Source of the DNA: a virus
Length of the DNA: 64,000 nt
Virus record (IMG/VR): IMGVR_UViG_3300028410_000010
Coordinates: 28,316-92,315 of that record
Strand: one strand, 5' to 3'
The first letter of the stretch is position 1, and each line of letters begins with the position of its first letter. Below the pieces are notes generated by a model. That model ran no database searches and had not been told where the DNA came from. It saw nothing but the letters and a program-made list of their open reading frames with translations. Shown here one piece after another: positions 40,889 through 50,793 of the stretch. A program made the position numbers and the translations under genes.

Positions 40889-41242
40889 ATGAGTGAAGAA
40901 AACAATTGGGTTCCTGAGATAATGTATGAAGAAGATATTCACGGAGTATCTCAGACACTACCTTTCATTTTAGTTCCACCTGATGAGGCTATGCCTCGAT
41001 TTATTCTTTTGTGGGAACATAGAGATACAGGTGAAATTGAGCCTGGACCTGACGGCGAAGACCTTCCTATTGTCGAGGCAGATCTTAGGCAGTATGCCAG
41101 AATGGATGTGCTAAAAGATAAGCTAAGCGAAAAGGCTTACGACGATGTTAGGTTAGCACTTGGTCTAGCACCTCTAAAAGAAGCATCTGCTGCAGGTAGA
41201 AAAATATCTGCGTCTGTAAGAGACAACGTAGAAAAATCTTAA
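40889..41242 (+). CDS. Conserved phage protein of unknown function, 117 aa
   Basis: ATG 40889 follows CGGAG. It contains WVPEIMYEEDIHG, PFILVPPDEAMPRFI and LWEHRDTGEIEPGPDG, a sequence type I have seen in many large-phage genomes without a function. Helical C-terminus. Confidence 0.68.
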   Translation: MSEENNWVPEIMYEEDIHGVSQTLPFILVPPDEAMPRFILLWEHRDTGEIEPGPDGEDLPIVEADLRQYARMDVLKDKLSEKAYDDVRLALGLAPLKEASAAGRKISASVRDNVEKS

Positions 41243-41250
41243 TATATTGA

Positions 41251-41298
41251 GTGCAAATTACCTCTTAACTGTTTTATAATAACAGTAACAGGAGGTAA
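41251..41298 (+). promoter_or_regulatory. Promoter inside nested inverted repeats covering the ribosome site
   Basis: GTGCAAAT starts at 41251; 18 bp separate GTGCAA from TATAAT (41275-41280). Inner repeat ACTGTT/AACAGT (41268-41273, 41281-41286) flanks the -10. Outer repeat TTACCTC/GAGGTAA (41258-41264, 41292-41298) includes the AGGAGG ribosome site of ATG 41302. It is among the clearest promoter-in-hairpin sites. Confidence 0.7.
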
Positions 41299-41301
41299 GG
41301 C

Positions 41302-42129
41302 ATGACATACATTACGAGGGCACATATTGAAGCTACCCTTGCAAAGATGGTAAAGTATCATCGAAGGCAAGCTACACTTCACAATGAGTTCGACCTTGAC
41401 TTTTTAAAGAATCGGGGGCGAAGAAACATCATTATGTCACTTCCACAAGAAGTGTTTTTGGCACAAGAACTCTCTAAGTCATTTGTTGAAGTAGAAGCAG
41501 ATGGTCGACCCGGATATGCTGACATTTACATCGGTGACATTGATGCAGAAATTGAGTGCAAAGCTACATCACCGACCCAGAGTAGCAACTCGATCTCTCT
41601 ATCTACTGACTATGCAACGCTTGAAAACAAAGAAAGCCTAGATTACGTTTACATTATTAGTGATGAGACATTTGAAAAGTTTTGTGTGTTACACTTTGAA
41701 GGACTAACACCAGATGACTTTCACAATCCAAGTACAGGTTCACGCGGCAAGTCTCAAATGATCAAGCATCTAGGAATGCCTAAGTCAAATGTACTATGGG
41801 GCGAAGTGATTGACAGCGAAGTGCAGCGACAATTGATCCTTAAGCAAGAGTTCGATGACACCTTCACAGATGAGTCTGACGAACTCTTTAAAAATAAAAC
41901 CCGCATCGAAAGCCTTAAGAAAAAGCTAGAAACACAAGCGAATCAAATGACTTCAAAAGAGAAGTACGCAATTAAGCAAAAGATTAAGCGTGCAGAAGAC
42001 AGGCCAACAATTATCGAGAATAAGTTTAACAATCGCAGAAAGCGCGTAAGATCTTTAATTGCGACTACTAAAAAAAGTCGTTTCACCTACGTGCTTAAAT
42101 CATTACCGGATGAATTGTTGGTGAGCTGA
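41302..42129 (+). CDS. PD-(D/E)XK nuclease-like protein, 275 aa
   Basis: The segment GYADIYIGDIDAEIECKAT (about residues 72-90) gives the D...ExK arrangement of restriction-type nucleases, with Asp in ADIY and Glu-Cys-Lys after it. The N-terminal part is basic and helical; the C-terminal third is a long charged helix region. A DNA end-processing, homing or host-DNA-degrading enzyme is possible. It has its own promoter. Confidence 0.55.
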   Translation: MTYITRAHIEATLAKMVKYHRRQATLHNEFDLDFLKNRGRRNIIMSLPQEVFLAQELSKSFVEVEADGRPGYADIYIGDIDAEIECKATSPTQSSNSISLSTDYATLENKESLDYVYIISDETFEKFCVLHFEGLTPDDFHNPSTGSRGKSQMIKHLGMPKSNVLWGEVIDSEVQRQLILKQEFDDTFTDESDELFKNKTRIESLKKKLETQANQMTSKEKYAIKQKIKRAEDRPTIIENKFNNRRKRVRSLIATTKKSRFTYVLKSLPDELLVS

Positions 42130-42161
42130 TATATATTTGTGTATCTTAGGAGAAACACATC

Positions 42162-42461
42162 ATGGAATTCAACTCAAATCGTATGCTCAAACTTTCAGGG
42201 ATCAAGGGTTCAGACTCACAGTCTGATTCAACGACTCTTAATGAAAGTGCTTCACCTAGAAAGAGACAAAGCAAGCAGAAGCTTGTTGAAAATCAGATCA
42301 GGAAGGCAATTAGAGCAGAGATCGAATCAATTGTTCAGGAAGCTAAAGAAGGATCTGACTCAAGCTGGATGTTCTCTGGGCAGAAAAAGCCTAACAACTC
42401 CAGAACAGGAAACGTCACTCTTGGACTTCTAGGTTTAGGATTTAAAAGCACTGGGGAATAA
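42162..42461 (+). CDS. Small protein with internal LRxLIREEL-like peptide, 99 aa
   Basis: AGGAGAA precedes ATG 42162. Begins MEFNSNRMLKLSGI, has TTLNESA, then QKLVENQIRKAIRAEIES (about residues 40-57), a basic amphipathic helix like the shared peptide. Another open frame (42139-42432) overlaps but lacks a start site. Likely head-associated. Confidence 0.62.
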   Translation: MEFNSNRMLKLSGIKGSDSQSDSTTLNESASPRKRQSKQKLVENQIRKAIRAEIESIVQEAKEGSDSSWMFSGQKKPNNSRTGNVTLGLLGLGFKSTGE

Positions 42462-42479
42462 ACCTACCCGGAGTTTAAA

Positions 42480-42662
42480 ATGAAGTTACATGATTCGCTA
42501 ATCGATAGACTTGTCAGAATATACACCACATACGGTGGGTACAGAGAAGAGACAAGACTTGTCAATGAGCTTAAGTCACTCGATTTGTCAGAGTACACAC
42601 GCCAGTCAGGTGAAGCCATTTTGGTTGAAACTGCTGAGCTTGATAAGAGATCTCAAAGATAA
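42480..42662 (+). CDS. Small protein, 60 aa
   Basis: CGGAG precedes ATG 42480. Helical, mixed charge; ends just before a strong terminator. Unrecognised. Confidence 0.6.
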   Translation: MKLHDSLIDRLVRIYTTYGGYREETRLVNELKSLDLSEYTRQSGEAILVETAELDKRSQR

Positions 42663-42667
42663 TTGAA

Positions 42668-42699
42668 GATGCCGCAATTATTGCGGCATCTTTTTTTTT
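42668..42699 (+). terminator. Rho-independent terminator
   Basis: Perfect 10-bp stem GATGCCGCAA/TTGCGGCATC with a 3-base loop, followed by nine T. This is a textbook intrinsic terminator closing the preceding operon. Confidence 0.95.
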
Positions 42700-42716
42700 A
42701 TACACAAGATCTTTAA

Positions 42717-42740
42717 TTTCATATGATAGACCATATGAAA
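42717..42740 (+). promoter_or_regulatory. 9-bp inverted repeat with a TATGAT box
   Basis: TTTCATATG (42717-42725) pairs with CATATGAAA (42732-42740). The left arm holds TATGAT (42722-42727), a likely -10. The right arm touches the AAAAGG ribosome site of ATG 42752. No clear -35 is seen. Confidence 0.5.
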
Positions 42741-42751
42741 AGGTACACACA

Positions 42752-43222
42752 ATGAAATATTTCGTGGGACAAATAATCTACGTCCTCGCAGCTGAATCAA
42801 ATAAGATCTTTCCTTTGCAGATCTCTGAAGAAGTAACTCGCAAGAAAGTGTCAGGTCTTAAAGTGTCTTATATGGTAACGCTACCACAGAAAGATATTCG
42901 TAGCGTTCCTATTGATAAGGTCAAAGGTCAGCTGTTTAACAGCGTAGAAGAAATTAAACTACATTTAAAGAAAAACGCTGAACGTGCTATCGATAAGATG
43001 GTAGACAATGCAGAAAAAATTGCTAATACATACTTTGTTAAAGAAGAAACAAAGCCTGAAGAAAGCGACAACATCGACTCTCTTATTGACGATTCAAAAA
43101 CTAAAAACGAAGAAGACGAAAGTGTCGAAGAGGAAGAGACACGACCAACGAGTCAAACAATAACTCTTCCAAATGGCCAGATTGCTAAAGTTAACATTAA
43201 GATGCCTCCAGAACAGCTCTGA
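42752..43222 (+). CDS. Conserved phage protein of unknown function, 156 aa
   Basis: Begins MKYFVGQIIYVLAAESNKIFP with IRSVPIDKVKGQLFNSVEEI, a type I associate with T4-like marine phages (memory). An acidic linker (about residues 100-130) leads to a short C-terminal beta segment. Downstream of the terminator, it heads a new transcription unit. Confidence 0.62.
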   Translation: MKYFVGQIIYVLAAESNKIFPLQISEEVTRKKVSGLKVSYMVTLPQKDIRSVPIDKVKGQLFNSVEEIKLHLKKNAERAIDKMVDNAEKIANTYFVKEETKPEESDNIDSLIDDSKTKNEEDESVEEEETRPTSQTITLPNGQIAKVNIKMPPEQL

Positions 43223-43257
43223 ATGTAAATTGTCCTGATCATGTGATATTATGATCA
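43223..43257 (+). promoter_or_regulatory. Promoter with 7-bp inverted repeat around -10
   Basis: ATGTAAAT starts at 43223; 18 bp to TATTAT (43247-43252). TGATCAT (43236-43242) pairs with ATGATCA (43251-43257), ending just before the AGGAG ribosome site of GTG 43271. Confidence 0.65.
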
Positions 43258-43270
43258 AAAGGAGACAATT

Positions 43271-44068
43271 GTGAGAGTTTTAATTTTAGACGCATACAAC
43301 TTGATGCATCGCGCACGATTCGGGTTTGGAAAAGGTGAACACAATATTGTGTTCAACTTCTTTAGAGGTTTAAGGCCGATTGTAGAAAAGATCAATCCTG
43401 ATGTGGCATACTTCGTACTTGAAGGCATTCCCAAAGGCAATCAGACTCTACTTCCAGACTACAAGGGCAATAGAGAGCGCTCTCCAGAAACGTTTAGAAC
43501 GCAACGTGACATCATTGAGAAACTGATGAGAGAACTGATGCCTATTACGTCTATTCGCCATGAAGACTATGAAGCTGATGATGTCATCTATTCTCTTGCT
43601 AAGAAATACGACAGTGAAAACGACGTCTTTATTGTCTCGACGGACACAGACTTTATTCAGGTCTACGACGACCTAGAGAATACTTCAATTTGGCATCCAA
43701 TTAAGAAAAAAGTCGTTCCTGCTCCTGACTACAACTACTTGCTGTGGAAGTCTCTTCGAGGAGACAAGACTGATAACATTCCGGGCATCAAAGGTATTGG
43801 TGACAAGACGGCAGAAAAACTTGTTAACAACCCAGACTTGTTAGCAGAAAGAATGAAGGATGAAAACTTTAAGATGCAACAAGAGCGCAACTTCTCTCTC
43901 ATTCAACTTCAAGACATGCTCCACGAAGTAGATGGTTTGACTACCTTTAAGGGAAATGGAGACTGGGATTCGCTTAGATCTAAATTCCAAGAGTTTGAAT
44001 TCGATAGTATGACTAAAGAGAAAACTTGGAATAAATGGACCGCCACATTTTCAAGCCTTGTAAGATAA
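43271..44068 (+). CDS. 5'-3' exonuclease / RNase H (FEN-like)
   Basis: 265 residues from GTG 43271. Metal-binding Asp/Glu motifs of the PIN-like flap nuclease fold: MRVLILDAYNLMHR, EDYEADDVIYSLA, STDTDFIQV, and helix-hairpin-helix GDKTDNIPGIKGIGDKT. It removes RNA primers and 5' flaps at the lagging strand, as T4 RNase H does. No fused polymerase domain. Confidence 0.9.
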   Translation: MRVLILDAYNLMHRARFGFGKGEHNIVFNFFRGLRPIVEKINPDVAYFVLEGIPKGNQTLLPDYKGNRERSPETFRTQRDIIEKLMRELMPITSIRHEDYEADDVIYSLAKKYDSENDVFIVSTDTDFIQVYDDLENTSIWHPIKKKVVPAPDYNYLLWKSLRGDKTDNIPGIKGIGDKTAEKLVNNPDLLAERMKDENFKMQQERNFSLIQLQDMLHEVDGLTTFKGNGDWDSLRSKFQEFEFDSMTKEKTWNKWTATFSSLVR

Positions 44069-44079
44069 CAAGGAAAGCA

Positions 44080-44157
44080 ATGACACTTAACACAAACGTT
44101 AACACTACACGTAAGATACCTGACAGCATGAACATTCGATTTAGCAGTGTTTTGTAA
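44080..44157 (+). CDS. Very small ORF, 25 aa
   Basis: AAGGAAAGCA precedes ATG 44080. The peptide is MTLNTNVNTTRKIPDSMNIR and a few more residues; its stop overlaps the next ATG (TAATG). It may be a translated leader. Confidence 0.4.
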   Translation: MTLNTNVNTTRKIPDSMNIRFSSVL

Positions 44158-44411
44158 TGAGTAATCATGTTCAGAAGTTAAAACGTGGACAAAGAGTCTA
44201 TTGTAAAGACGACAAGGATAAAAACGACTGTATCATTATAGCAATACCTGCTGTAATTGGAAAAAGTCTCCACATTGTCTTACATGATTACGTATTCATA
44301 AGGACAAAGATCAAAAGGAAAGATTTTGTCTGCATTGAAAAAATAGAAAACTTAGAGCTAACACTACCTCCTGAAAAGTCTCGACGAAGAAGAATTGTCA
44401 GAAAGAAGTAG
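44157..44411 (+). CDS. Small basic barrel-type protein, 84 aa
   Basis: KLKRGQRVYCKDDKDKNDC followed by beta segments fits the small-barrel family, with a basic tail SRRRRIVRKK. Function unknown. Confidence 0.58.
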   Translation: MSNHVQKLKRGQRVYCKDDKDKNDCIIIAIPAVIGKSLHIVLHDYVFIRTKIKRKDFVCIEKIENLELTLPPEKSRRRRIVRKK

Positions 44412-44465
44412 CGCTATTAACAGAACACATCAAATGAGTATTTTTACATAACGGAGCTTAATACT

Positions 44466-46266
<1,801 letters not shown>

Positions 46267-46274
46267 TTAACACT

Positions 46275-47171
46275 ATGGACACACTAAGAACTTACATTGC
46301 CTCTATCTTAAGCGAGGGAAGAAAGAAGCCTCGGTACAATCTGAAAGGCAAAACCGGGTGGCAACCTTGGCCCGAAGACTCTTTAGTCATTGACTATCAC
46401 CATCGCATCGGCGTGGGACCTGGAGAAGACAGGATTGCTTTTGTACTTGGTGGAGAAGTACAAGGTGGCAATGTCTCTTATGACATTTTAGATCCAGAAG
46501 GGCAAAAGTGGGAAATCAAAGAGCCTTCCCCTGATGGAACTATTCGGCCTGGAACTGAGGGTAAAGCTGCTATCTCAAAGACACGAAACGATCTTGAAGA
46601 TGCTGTAAGAAAGCTTCGAAAAGGGCTTAACATTGTTCAAAGAAGCGCAGATGTCACAGCGATTCTAAGCAAAGAAAACATCGAAATGATTCGGGATTTT
46701 TTGATAAAAGACGAGCCCATGATCAAAAAAGGAGAAGTCTCAAAAGGCCGCATAGAAAGACTTAGAAATATTTTGAACCTAATTAAAAAGCTGATCGATG
46801 AAAATACTCTAAGTGATGACCAAAAGAAAGTTGAAATGGGTGATGAAGATCACACAGTTTCTCAAGAGATTGGAGTAAAGACTTACATTAAACTAGGTCA
46901 TGAACTCAACCTTTCAAAGAAAGATCTAAAAGTTGATGACAAAGAGATTTTTGCATCTGTATTTAACCATGAGCCATTTAATAATCCTGATGACTTCATC
47001 GATGAAGTCTGGAAAAATGCCGCAAAGGCATCTGATGTATTTGGCCACACAGCAGGTGTGATCTTAGTTCACCCAGATGGATTCAGAATAATCAAAAACC
47101 AGGATCTCGACAAAAACTTATTGTTCAGTATAATCACTCAAGGCACAGCTAAGTTTAAAGTCACAAAGTAA
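46275..47171 (+). CDS. Protein with LRxLIREEL-like N-terminus and a possible nuclease core, 298 aa
   Basis: ATG 46275 follows AAGGA. N-terminus MDTLRTYIASILSEGRKK is a looser form of the shared peptide. YDILDPEGQKWEIKEP (about residues 76-91) could be the D...ExK core of a PD-(D/E)XK nuclease. The rest is helical. If correct, a nuclease would be packaged in the head and injected. Confidence 0.58.
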   Translation: MDTLRTYIASILSEGRKKPRYNLKGKTGWQPWPEDSLVIDYHHRIGVGPGEDRIAFVLGGEVQGGNVSYDILDPEGQKWEIKEPSPDGTIRPGTEGKAAISKTRNDLEDAVRKLRKGLNIVQRSADVTAILSKENIEMIRDFLIKDEPMIKKGEVSKGRIERLRNILNLIKKLIDENTLSDDQKKVEMGDEDHTVSQEIGVKTYIKLGHELNLSKKDLKVDDKEIFASVFNHEPFNNPDDFIDEVWKNAAKASDVFGHTAGVILVHPDGFRIIKNQDLDKNLLFSIITQGTAKFKVTK

Positions 47172-47210
47172 GCTGTATAGACGTATAGTTATTATAGGAA
47201 CAAACAACCG

Positions 47211-47603
47211 ATGCAAGATAAAATCTTAAGAACATACGTTAGAAGAATGATTGAGTCTTTTGGTGTGACGTCTGACATCATGACTGTAGAAGTTAGGTTA
47301 AGAGTTGCAACTTCAACAAAAGAAAACCCAGACTCTCCCACTGTACCTGACATTATGACGAACATCAGAATAATCAAGGGCGTTTCTATTGTTAGACAAA
47401 CTGTACCAATTAAGAGAATACAGGCAGGAAGGGATATCCTAGAGCTGGAAATCAAATACATGCCCACAACGTCAGATATGAAACAATCGATTGTTGCTCT
47501 AGGAAAAGAAGTAAGATCTGTCCCTGGTGTCGAAATAGTCAAAATTACCAAGATAGGCGGTAGAACTATTAATCAAGCTCACGGAGCAGAGTTTATATTC
47601 TAA
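47211..47603 (+). CDS. Protein with LRxLIREEL-like N-terminus and ferredoxin-like body, 130 aa
   Basis: MQDKILRTYVRRMIESFG begins the protein. Then MTNIRIIKGVSIVRQT and LELEIKYMPTTSDM with a final VPGVEIVKITKI give a beta-alpha-beta pattern. Unknown function. Confidence 0.62.
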   Translation: MQDKILRTYVRRMIESFGVTSDIMTVEVRLRVATSTKENPDSPTVPDIMTNIRIIKGVSIVRQTVPIKRIQAGRDILELEIKYMPTTSDMKQSIVALGKEVRSVPGVEIVKITKIGGRTINQAHGAEFIF

Positions 47604-47809
47604 TGAAAACTCAAGCACTATACTCACCACTTAAATCTGATCTTGAGTTAGCTCTGCATTGGCTTAGGCTTAATAAGAAGATAAAGCTTAGCAGTGATAT
47701 TGAAAAGTCTGGGAACATCTACTTTGTCTACGTCAAGACGAAAATGGCAAAGAGGGAACTTTCAAAATTTGTAAGCGATAAGTTTGGAAGATTCGTCCAA
47801 GTAAAATAA
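47603..47809 (+). CDS. Small basic protein, 68 aa
   Basis: LELALHWLRLNKKIKLSSDI and IYFVYVKTKMAKRELSKF. The stop/start overlap with the preceding gene suggests coupling. Unrecognised. Confidence 0.6.
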   Translation: MKTQALYSPLKSDLELALHWLRLNKKIKLSSDIEKSGNIYFVYVKTKMAKRELSKFVSDKFGRFVQVK

Positions 47810-47820
47810 GGAAGATTCCC

Positions 47821-48186
47821 GTGAACGAAAGACTAAAAGAACTAAGAAATCTTGCTTCAATACTTTCTGAAAAAGCAATTACAAAGCAAGAGTATGAACT
47901 ATTCTTGAATGCAGTGCCAATAGCATTTTGTATAGTTCGCAAAGATCTTACAATTCGCTTTCAAAATAAGTCTGCAAAAAAATTACTCGGCAAGTCAATT
48001 ATCGATTTTTTGTCTCTGATTGATGATCAACTTCATCATTCTTTCATAGGAGTGACATCAAACCCAGATAATGTATCTATTAAGACTGCGAACGGAGAAA
48101 AAGTTGTTTTACAAATTGAGATAAATCCAGTATGGAACACTGATAAAGAGGTTGAGTACGCGATAATTACTTTTAGTACTGACTAA
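47821..48186 (+). CDS. PAS-domain protein, 121 aa
   Basis: GTG 47821 with AGGAAG upstream. A short helical N-terminus (LKELRNLASILSEKAITK) precedes a PAS-like fold: LFLNAVPIAFCIVRKDLTIR, NKSAKKLLGKS, and closing strands VVLQIEINPVWN. PAS domains sense ligands, redox or light, or mediate dimerisation. No kinase or output domain is attached. The following gene is a membrane coiled-coil protein. Confidence 0.65.
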   Translation: MNERLKELRNLASILSEKAITKQEYELFLNAVPIAFCIVRKDLTIRFQNKSAKKLLGKSIIDFLSLIDDQLHHSFIGVTSNPDNVSIKTANGEKVVLQIEINPVWNTDKEVEYAIITFSTD

Positions 48187-48200
48187 TAGGGAGATAAGTA

Positions 48201-48617
48201 ATGACAACAGGAAAAGATAGTACTTGGAATGACTGGTCAAAACTTGTAATCTCTGAACTAGATAGACTTAATAAATCAAACGAAGTTTTAGCTAAAGAAA
48301 TTCTTGACTTTAAGATAGACATCACTACACATTTAGCTAAGAAGACAGAAGTTGACGAATTGCGACAGCAACTAGCCTCGCAACGCATCGAAAACATAAA
48401 CTCAGTAAATCAAGTCAAAGAAGACCTCGTCAAAAAACTAAACCTATTAGATCGCGAGCACTCTACTACAGTTTCAAAACTTGATCAAGAACATAGTATC
48501 GAAATTACAGCGCTCAAGACTGATCTAAGAAACAAGGCAGGTGTATGGGGCGCCGCCGCAGGTATGATTCCGGCACTTGTAACTGTAATCTTTTTAGCAA
48601 TCAAAGCTCTATCATAA
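48201..48617 (+). CDS. Coiled-coil protein with C-terminal membrane helix, 138 aa
   Basis: A long coiled coil (about residues 10-110) is followed by one membrane segment (GAAAGMIPALVTVIFLAIKAL). Tail-anchored topology. It could be a second spanin-like or membrane regulator protein. Unrecognised. Confidence 0.6.
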   Translation: MTTGKDSTWNDWSKLVISELDRLNKSNEVLAKEILDFKIDITTHLAKKTEVDELRQQLASQRIENINSVNQVKEDLVKKLNLLDREHSTTVSKLDQEHSIEITALKTDLRNKAGVWGAAAGMIPALVTVIFLAIKALS

Positions 48618-48619
48618 AA

Positions 48620-48648
48620 GTGCAAATGTAAGTTCAATGTAGTATAAT
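48620..48648 (+). promoter_or_regulatory. Promoter
   Basis: GTGCAAAT starts at 48620; 17 bp from GTGCAA to TATAAT (48643-48648). Overlaps the end of the gap after the coiled-coil gene. Confidence 0.65.
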
Positions 48649-48670
48649 AGACATACAAATGAGGGTAAGT

Positions 48671-48832
48671 ATGTGGTGGATCATTCAAGAGAAAGAAAAG
48701 AAGCAGAGGCAAAACGAGCGTCGACCTTTCTTAAGGGTTCCTGTCCCAAACTACGATCATAAAGAGCGAACAGGTAGAGAAAAGAAGGAAGAGAGCACAC
48801 GTGGCTCTGAAGAGATTACATTTAAACTTTGA
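48671..48832 (+). CDS. Small charged protein, 53 aa
   Basis: GAGGG precedes ATG 48671. Contains MWWIIQEKEKKQRQNE and RPFLRVPVPNYDHKERTG. The PVPxYD motif is seen in small proteins of other phages (memory). Real by ribosome site, promoter and spacing. Confidence 0.6.
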   Translation: MWWIIQEKEKKQRQNERRPFLRVPVPNYDHKERTGREKKEESTRGSEEITFKL

Positions 48833-48841
48833 GCTAAGAAC

Positions 48842-49555
48842 ATGAGTATTTTTTACGCTGGTGACACACACGGCTACCTAAAGCACTTTCATCGAATTGA
48901 AACAGAGGCATTAAAAGAAGCCCACTCAGCAATTGTACAAGTAGGTGACTTTGGCATTCTGTGGCCTGGCGGCGGCAAGAAGATGGTGTCATACTTTGAA
49001 AAGAGGACCAAGCGCGGGATCTATACTGCACCCTGGTACTTCTGCGACGGAAATCACGACAACCACGATGCACTTGACGCTCTACATGCAGAGTCAGACG
49101 GCTCCGGTGTAGTAGAAGTTGCTCCTAATTGTTTTCATGTTAAGCGAGGAACAGTTTTAGAGATTGACGGTAAATCTCATATCTTCTGCGGAGGTGCAAA
49201 GTCGACAGATCGTCAAGACGGTCGAGGGGATTTTACAAAAAGCGGTCACAGAGTCTGGTGGCCTCAAGAAGATCCGAGTCGCGAAGATTTAGAGTTGTTT
49301 AATGACAACTTCAACTTACACAAGCCAGAAGTGGTGGTAACTCATGACGCACCGTACACAGTGGATATTTATCGTACTGGCCGTTTTGATGATCCAACTC
49401 CTCGCGCTTTTGACATGATCCTCAGGCTCTCAGAACATAAGCCTAAATTGTGGTTGTTCGGTCATCATCACATCTTCAAGGCATATCAAGTTGAAGAGCA
49501 TGAAGGGATTGACTTCCGCTGTTGTGGGTTTCATGGACAAGGTTGGGTATTTTAA
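48842..49555 (+). CDS. Metallophosphoesterase
   Basis: 237 residues. Calcineurin-like motifs: FYAGDTHGYLKHF, IVQVGDFGIL, CDGNHDNHDAL, VVTHDAPYT, LWLFGHHHIF. It may hydrolyse phosphoproteins, nucleotides or dinucleoside polyphosphates; the specificity is unknown. It forms a unit with the small gene before it. Confidence 0.85.
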   Translation: MSIFYAGDTHGYLKHFHRIETEALKEAHSAIVQVGDFGILWPGGGKKMVSYFEKRTKRGIYTAPWYFCDGNHDNHDALDALHAESDGSGVVEVAPNCFHVKRGTVLEIDGKSHIFCGGAKSTDRQDGRGDFTKSGHRVWWPQEDPSREDLELFNDNFNLHKPEVVVTHDAPYTVDIYRTGRFDDPTPRAFDMILRLSEHKPKLWLFGHHHIFKAYQVEEHEGIDFRCCGFHGQGWVF

Positions 49556-49563
49556 AACAAAGA

Positions 49564-49593
49564 TTGTAAATGCTTCAAAATAAGAGGTACAAT
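49564..49593 (+). promoter_or_regulatory. Promoter
   Basis: TTGTAAAT starts at 49564; 18 bp from TTGTAA to TACAAT (49588-49593). Confidence 0.6.
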
Positions 49594-49616
49594 ATAGAAG
49601 TAAGGAATAATCTTAC

Positions 49617-49667
49617 ATGAAAGCTTTTGCAGCTCATATGGTAGAGAAATTCATGTGAGTTGCAAAA
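49617..49667 (+). promoter_or_regulatory. Leader peptide overlapped by a 15-bp RNA hairpin
   Basis: AAGGA precedes ATG 49617, which opens a 13-codon ORF (MKAFAAHMVEKFM, stop 49658). The RNA can form a 15-bp stem between 49625-49639 and 49653-49667 (two G-U pairs), with most of the leader inside it. No U-run follows. It resembles a translated attenuator or a ribosome-controlled RNA switch ahead of the gene at 49744. No ORF is visible in the rest of the gap (49668-49743). Confidence 0.4.
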
Positions 49668-49743
49668 AACGTTACGTGATACCGTCAAGAAACCTAAATA
49701 AACAAAAACATAGAGCTTCAATACTAAAGAAGCGAGGTCAAAT

Positions 49744-49968
49744 ATGAGCAACAAGCACAATGTTCTGAACACCGAAGACATCCAGGTGATGTCTGATGAT
49801 GAGCTATTTAACCGCATGCGAGGAGCTCGCAACTACATTAATCGAGCTCGCCCCACTGGTGTTACTGAAGACGCTGAGGTTGAGCTTTGTTACTTGATGC
49901 GTGAGGCAGAAGTTCGCGAACATCGCAAGGAGTTCCACAAGCAGTGGCTCCGACGCAGCCGTCGATAA
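49744..49968 (+). CDS. Small arginine-rich protein, 74 aa
   Basis: GAGG upstream. Helical; LMREAEVREHRKEFHKQW and a basic tail. Immediately precedes the sigma factor, so a transcription-related role is possible. Unrecognised. Confidence 0.6.
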   Translation: MSNKHNVLNTEDIQVMSDDELFNRMRGARNYINRARPTGVTEDAEVELCYLMREAEVREHRKEFHKQWLRRSRR

Positions 49969-50009
49969 GATTACAAAACTACTAGTTCGCAATTGAATGT
50001 GAGGTGAAA

Positions 50010-50792
50010 ATGAATGCTCTAAACAGCTACTTTAAGAGCGTTGGCAGATACAAACTACTTTCTCGGGAGGAAGAGCAAGAGATCGCTAAGAAGATCGAAA
50101 AGGGTGACAAACATGCACATAGCCTGATGGTGCAATCAAATCTTCGATTGGCGATCAGTATTGCAAAGAAGTATCAGAATAGAGGGTGTTCACTCGAAGA
50201 CTTGATCCAAGAGGCAAACATTGGACTTATCAAGGCAGTCGACAGATTTGAGTGGCGCAAAGGCTTTAAGTTTTCTACTTATGCCTCTTGGTGGATTCGA
50301 CAGGCTGTAAGTCGTCACATCGCATCTCATTCACGCACAATCAGAATGCCAGCTCATGCGTCTGGTCTCATGTTCAAGATTATGCAGCTACAAAAGGAGT
50401 ACATGGAAGAGTTTGAAACAGCTCCGACTCCAGAAGAGATTGCAGAAATCCTAGGAGTATCTGTTGATGTAGTCAAGACAACGATGACATCAGGCCGACC
50501 TACTGTTTCGCTAGACACACCGATCGGTGACGACTCATCGGGAGGTAGAAAGCTCGAGGACGTAATTCCAGATACAAAAAGCTTTAGCCCTATTGAAGCA
50601 ATTGACAGGGAGAAGATGATCTCTGCAGTTCGTGATGCTTTGTCGTCACTTAGCCCAAGGGAGGAAAAGATTGTTCGTCTTCGCTTCGGTATTACCGAGG
50701 ATGAAAAGGATTACATCCAATATGGAATTACTCAGTCTGAAGTAGATGTACTTGAGATTCGTACAAAAACTGAACAGCAAGGGGTCAAGTAA
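50010..50792 (+). CDS. Sigma-70 family factor lacking region 4.2
   Basis: 260 residues from ATG 50010 (GAGGTG upstream). Region 1.2 [20 protein letters not shown]; region 2 [40 protein letters not shown] (2.3/2.4); region 3 [20 protein letters not shown]. Region 4 begins ([16 protein letters not shown]) but ends before the -35-binding helix-turn-helix, and the tail [17 protein letters not shown] is unlike region 4.2. The next gene seems to supply that helix. It probably directs host RNA polymerase to the unusual TG(C/T)AAAT promoters of this phage. Family certain, target inferred. Confidence 0.9.
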   Translation: MNALNSYFKSVGRYKLLSREEEQEIAKKIEKGDKHAHSLMVQSNLRLAISIAKKYQNRGCSLEDLIQEANIGLIKAVDRFEWRKGFKFSTYASWWIRQAVSRHIASHSRTIRMPAHASGLMFKIMQLQKEYMEEFETAPTPEEIAEILGVSVDVVKTTMTSGRPTVSLDTPIGDDSSGGRKLEDVIPDTKSFSPIEAIDREKMISAVRDALSSLSPREEKIVRLRFGITEDEKDYIQYGITQSEVDVLEIRTKTEQQGVK

Positions 50793-50793
50793 T

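Noticed and set aside
42139-42432. Alternative ORF overlapping the 42162 gene
   Set aside because: It lacks a start with a ribosome site, while ATG 42162 has AGGAGAA. The product looks like a frame shadow.
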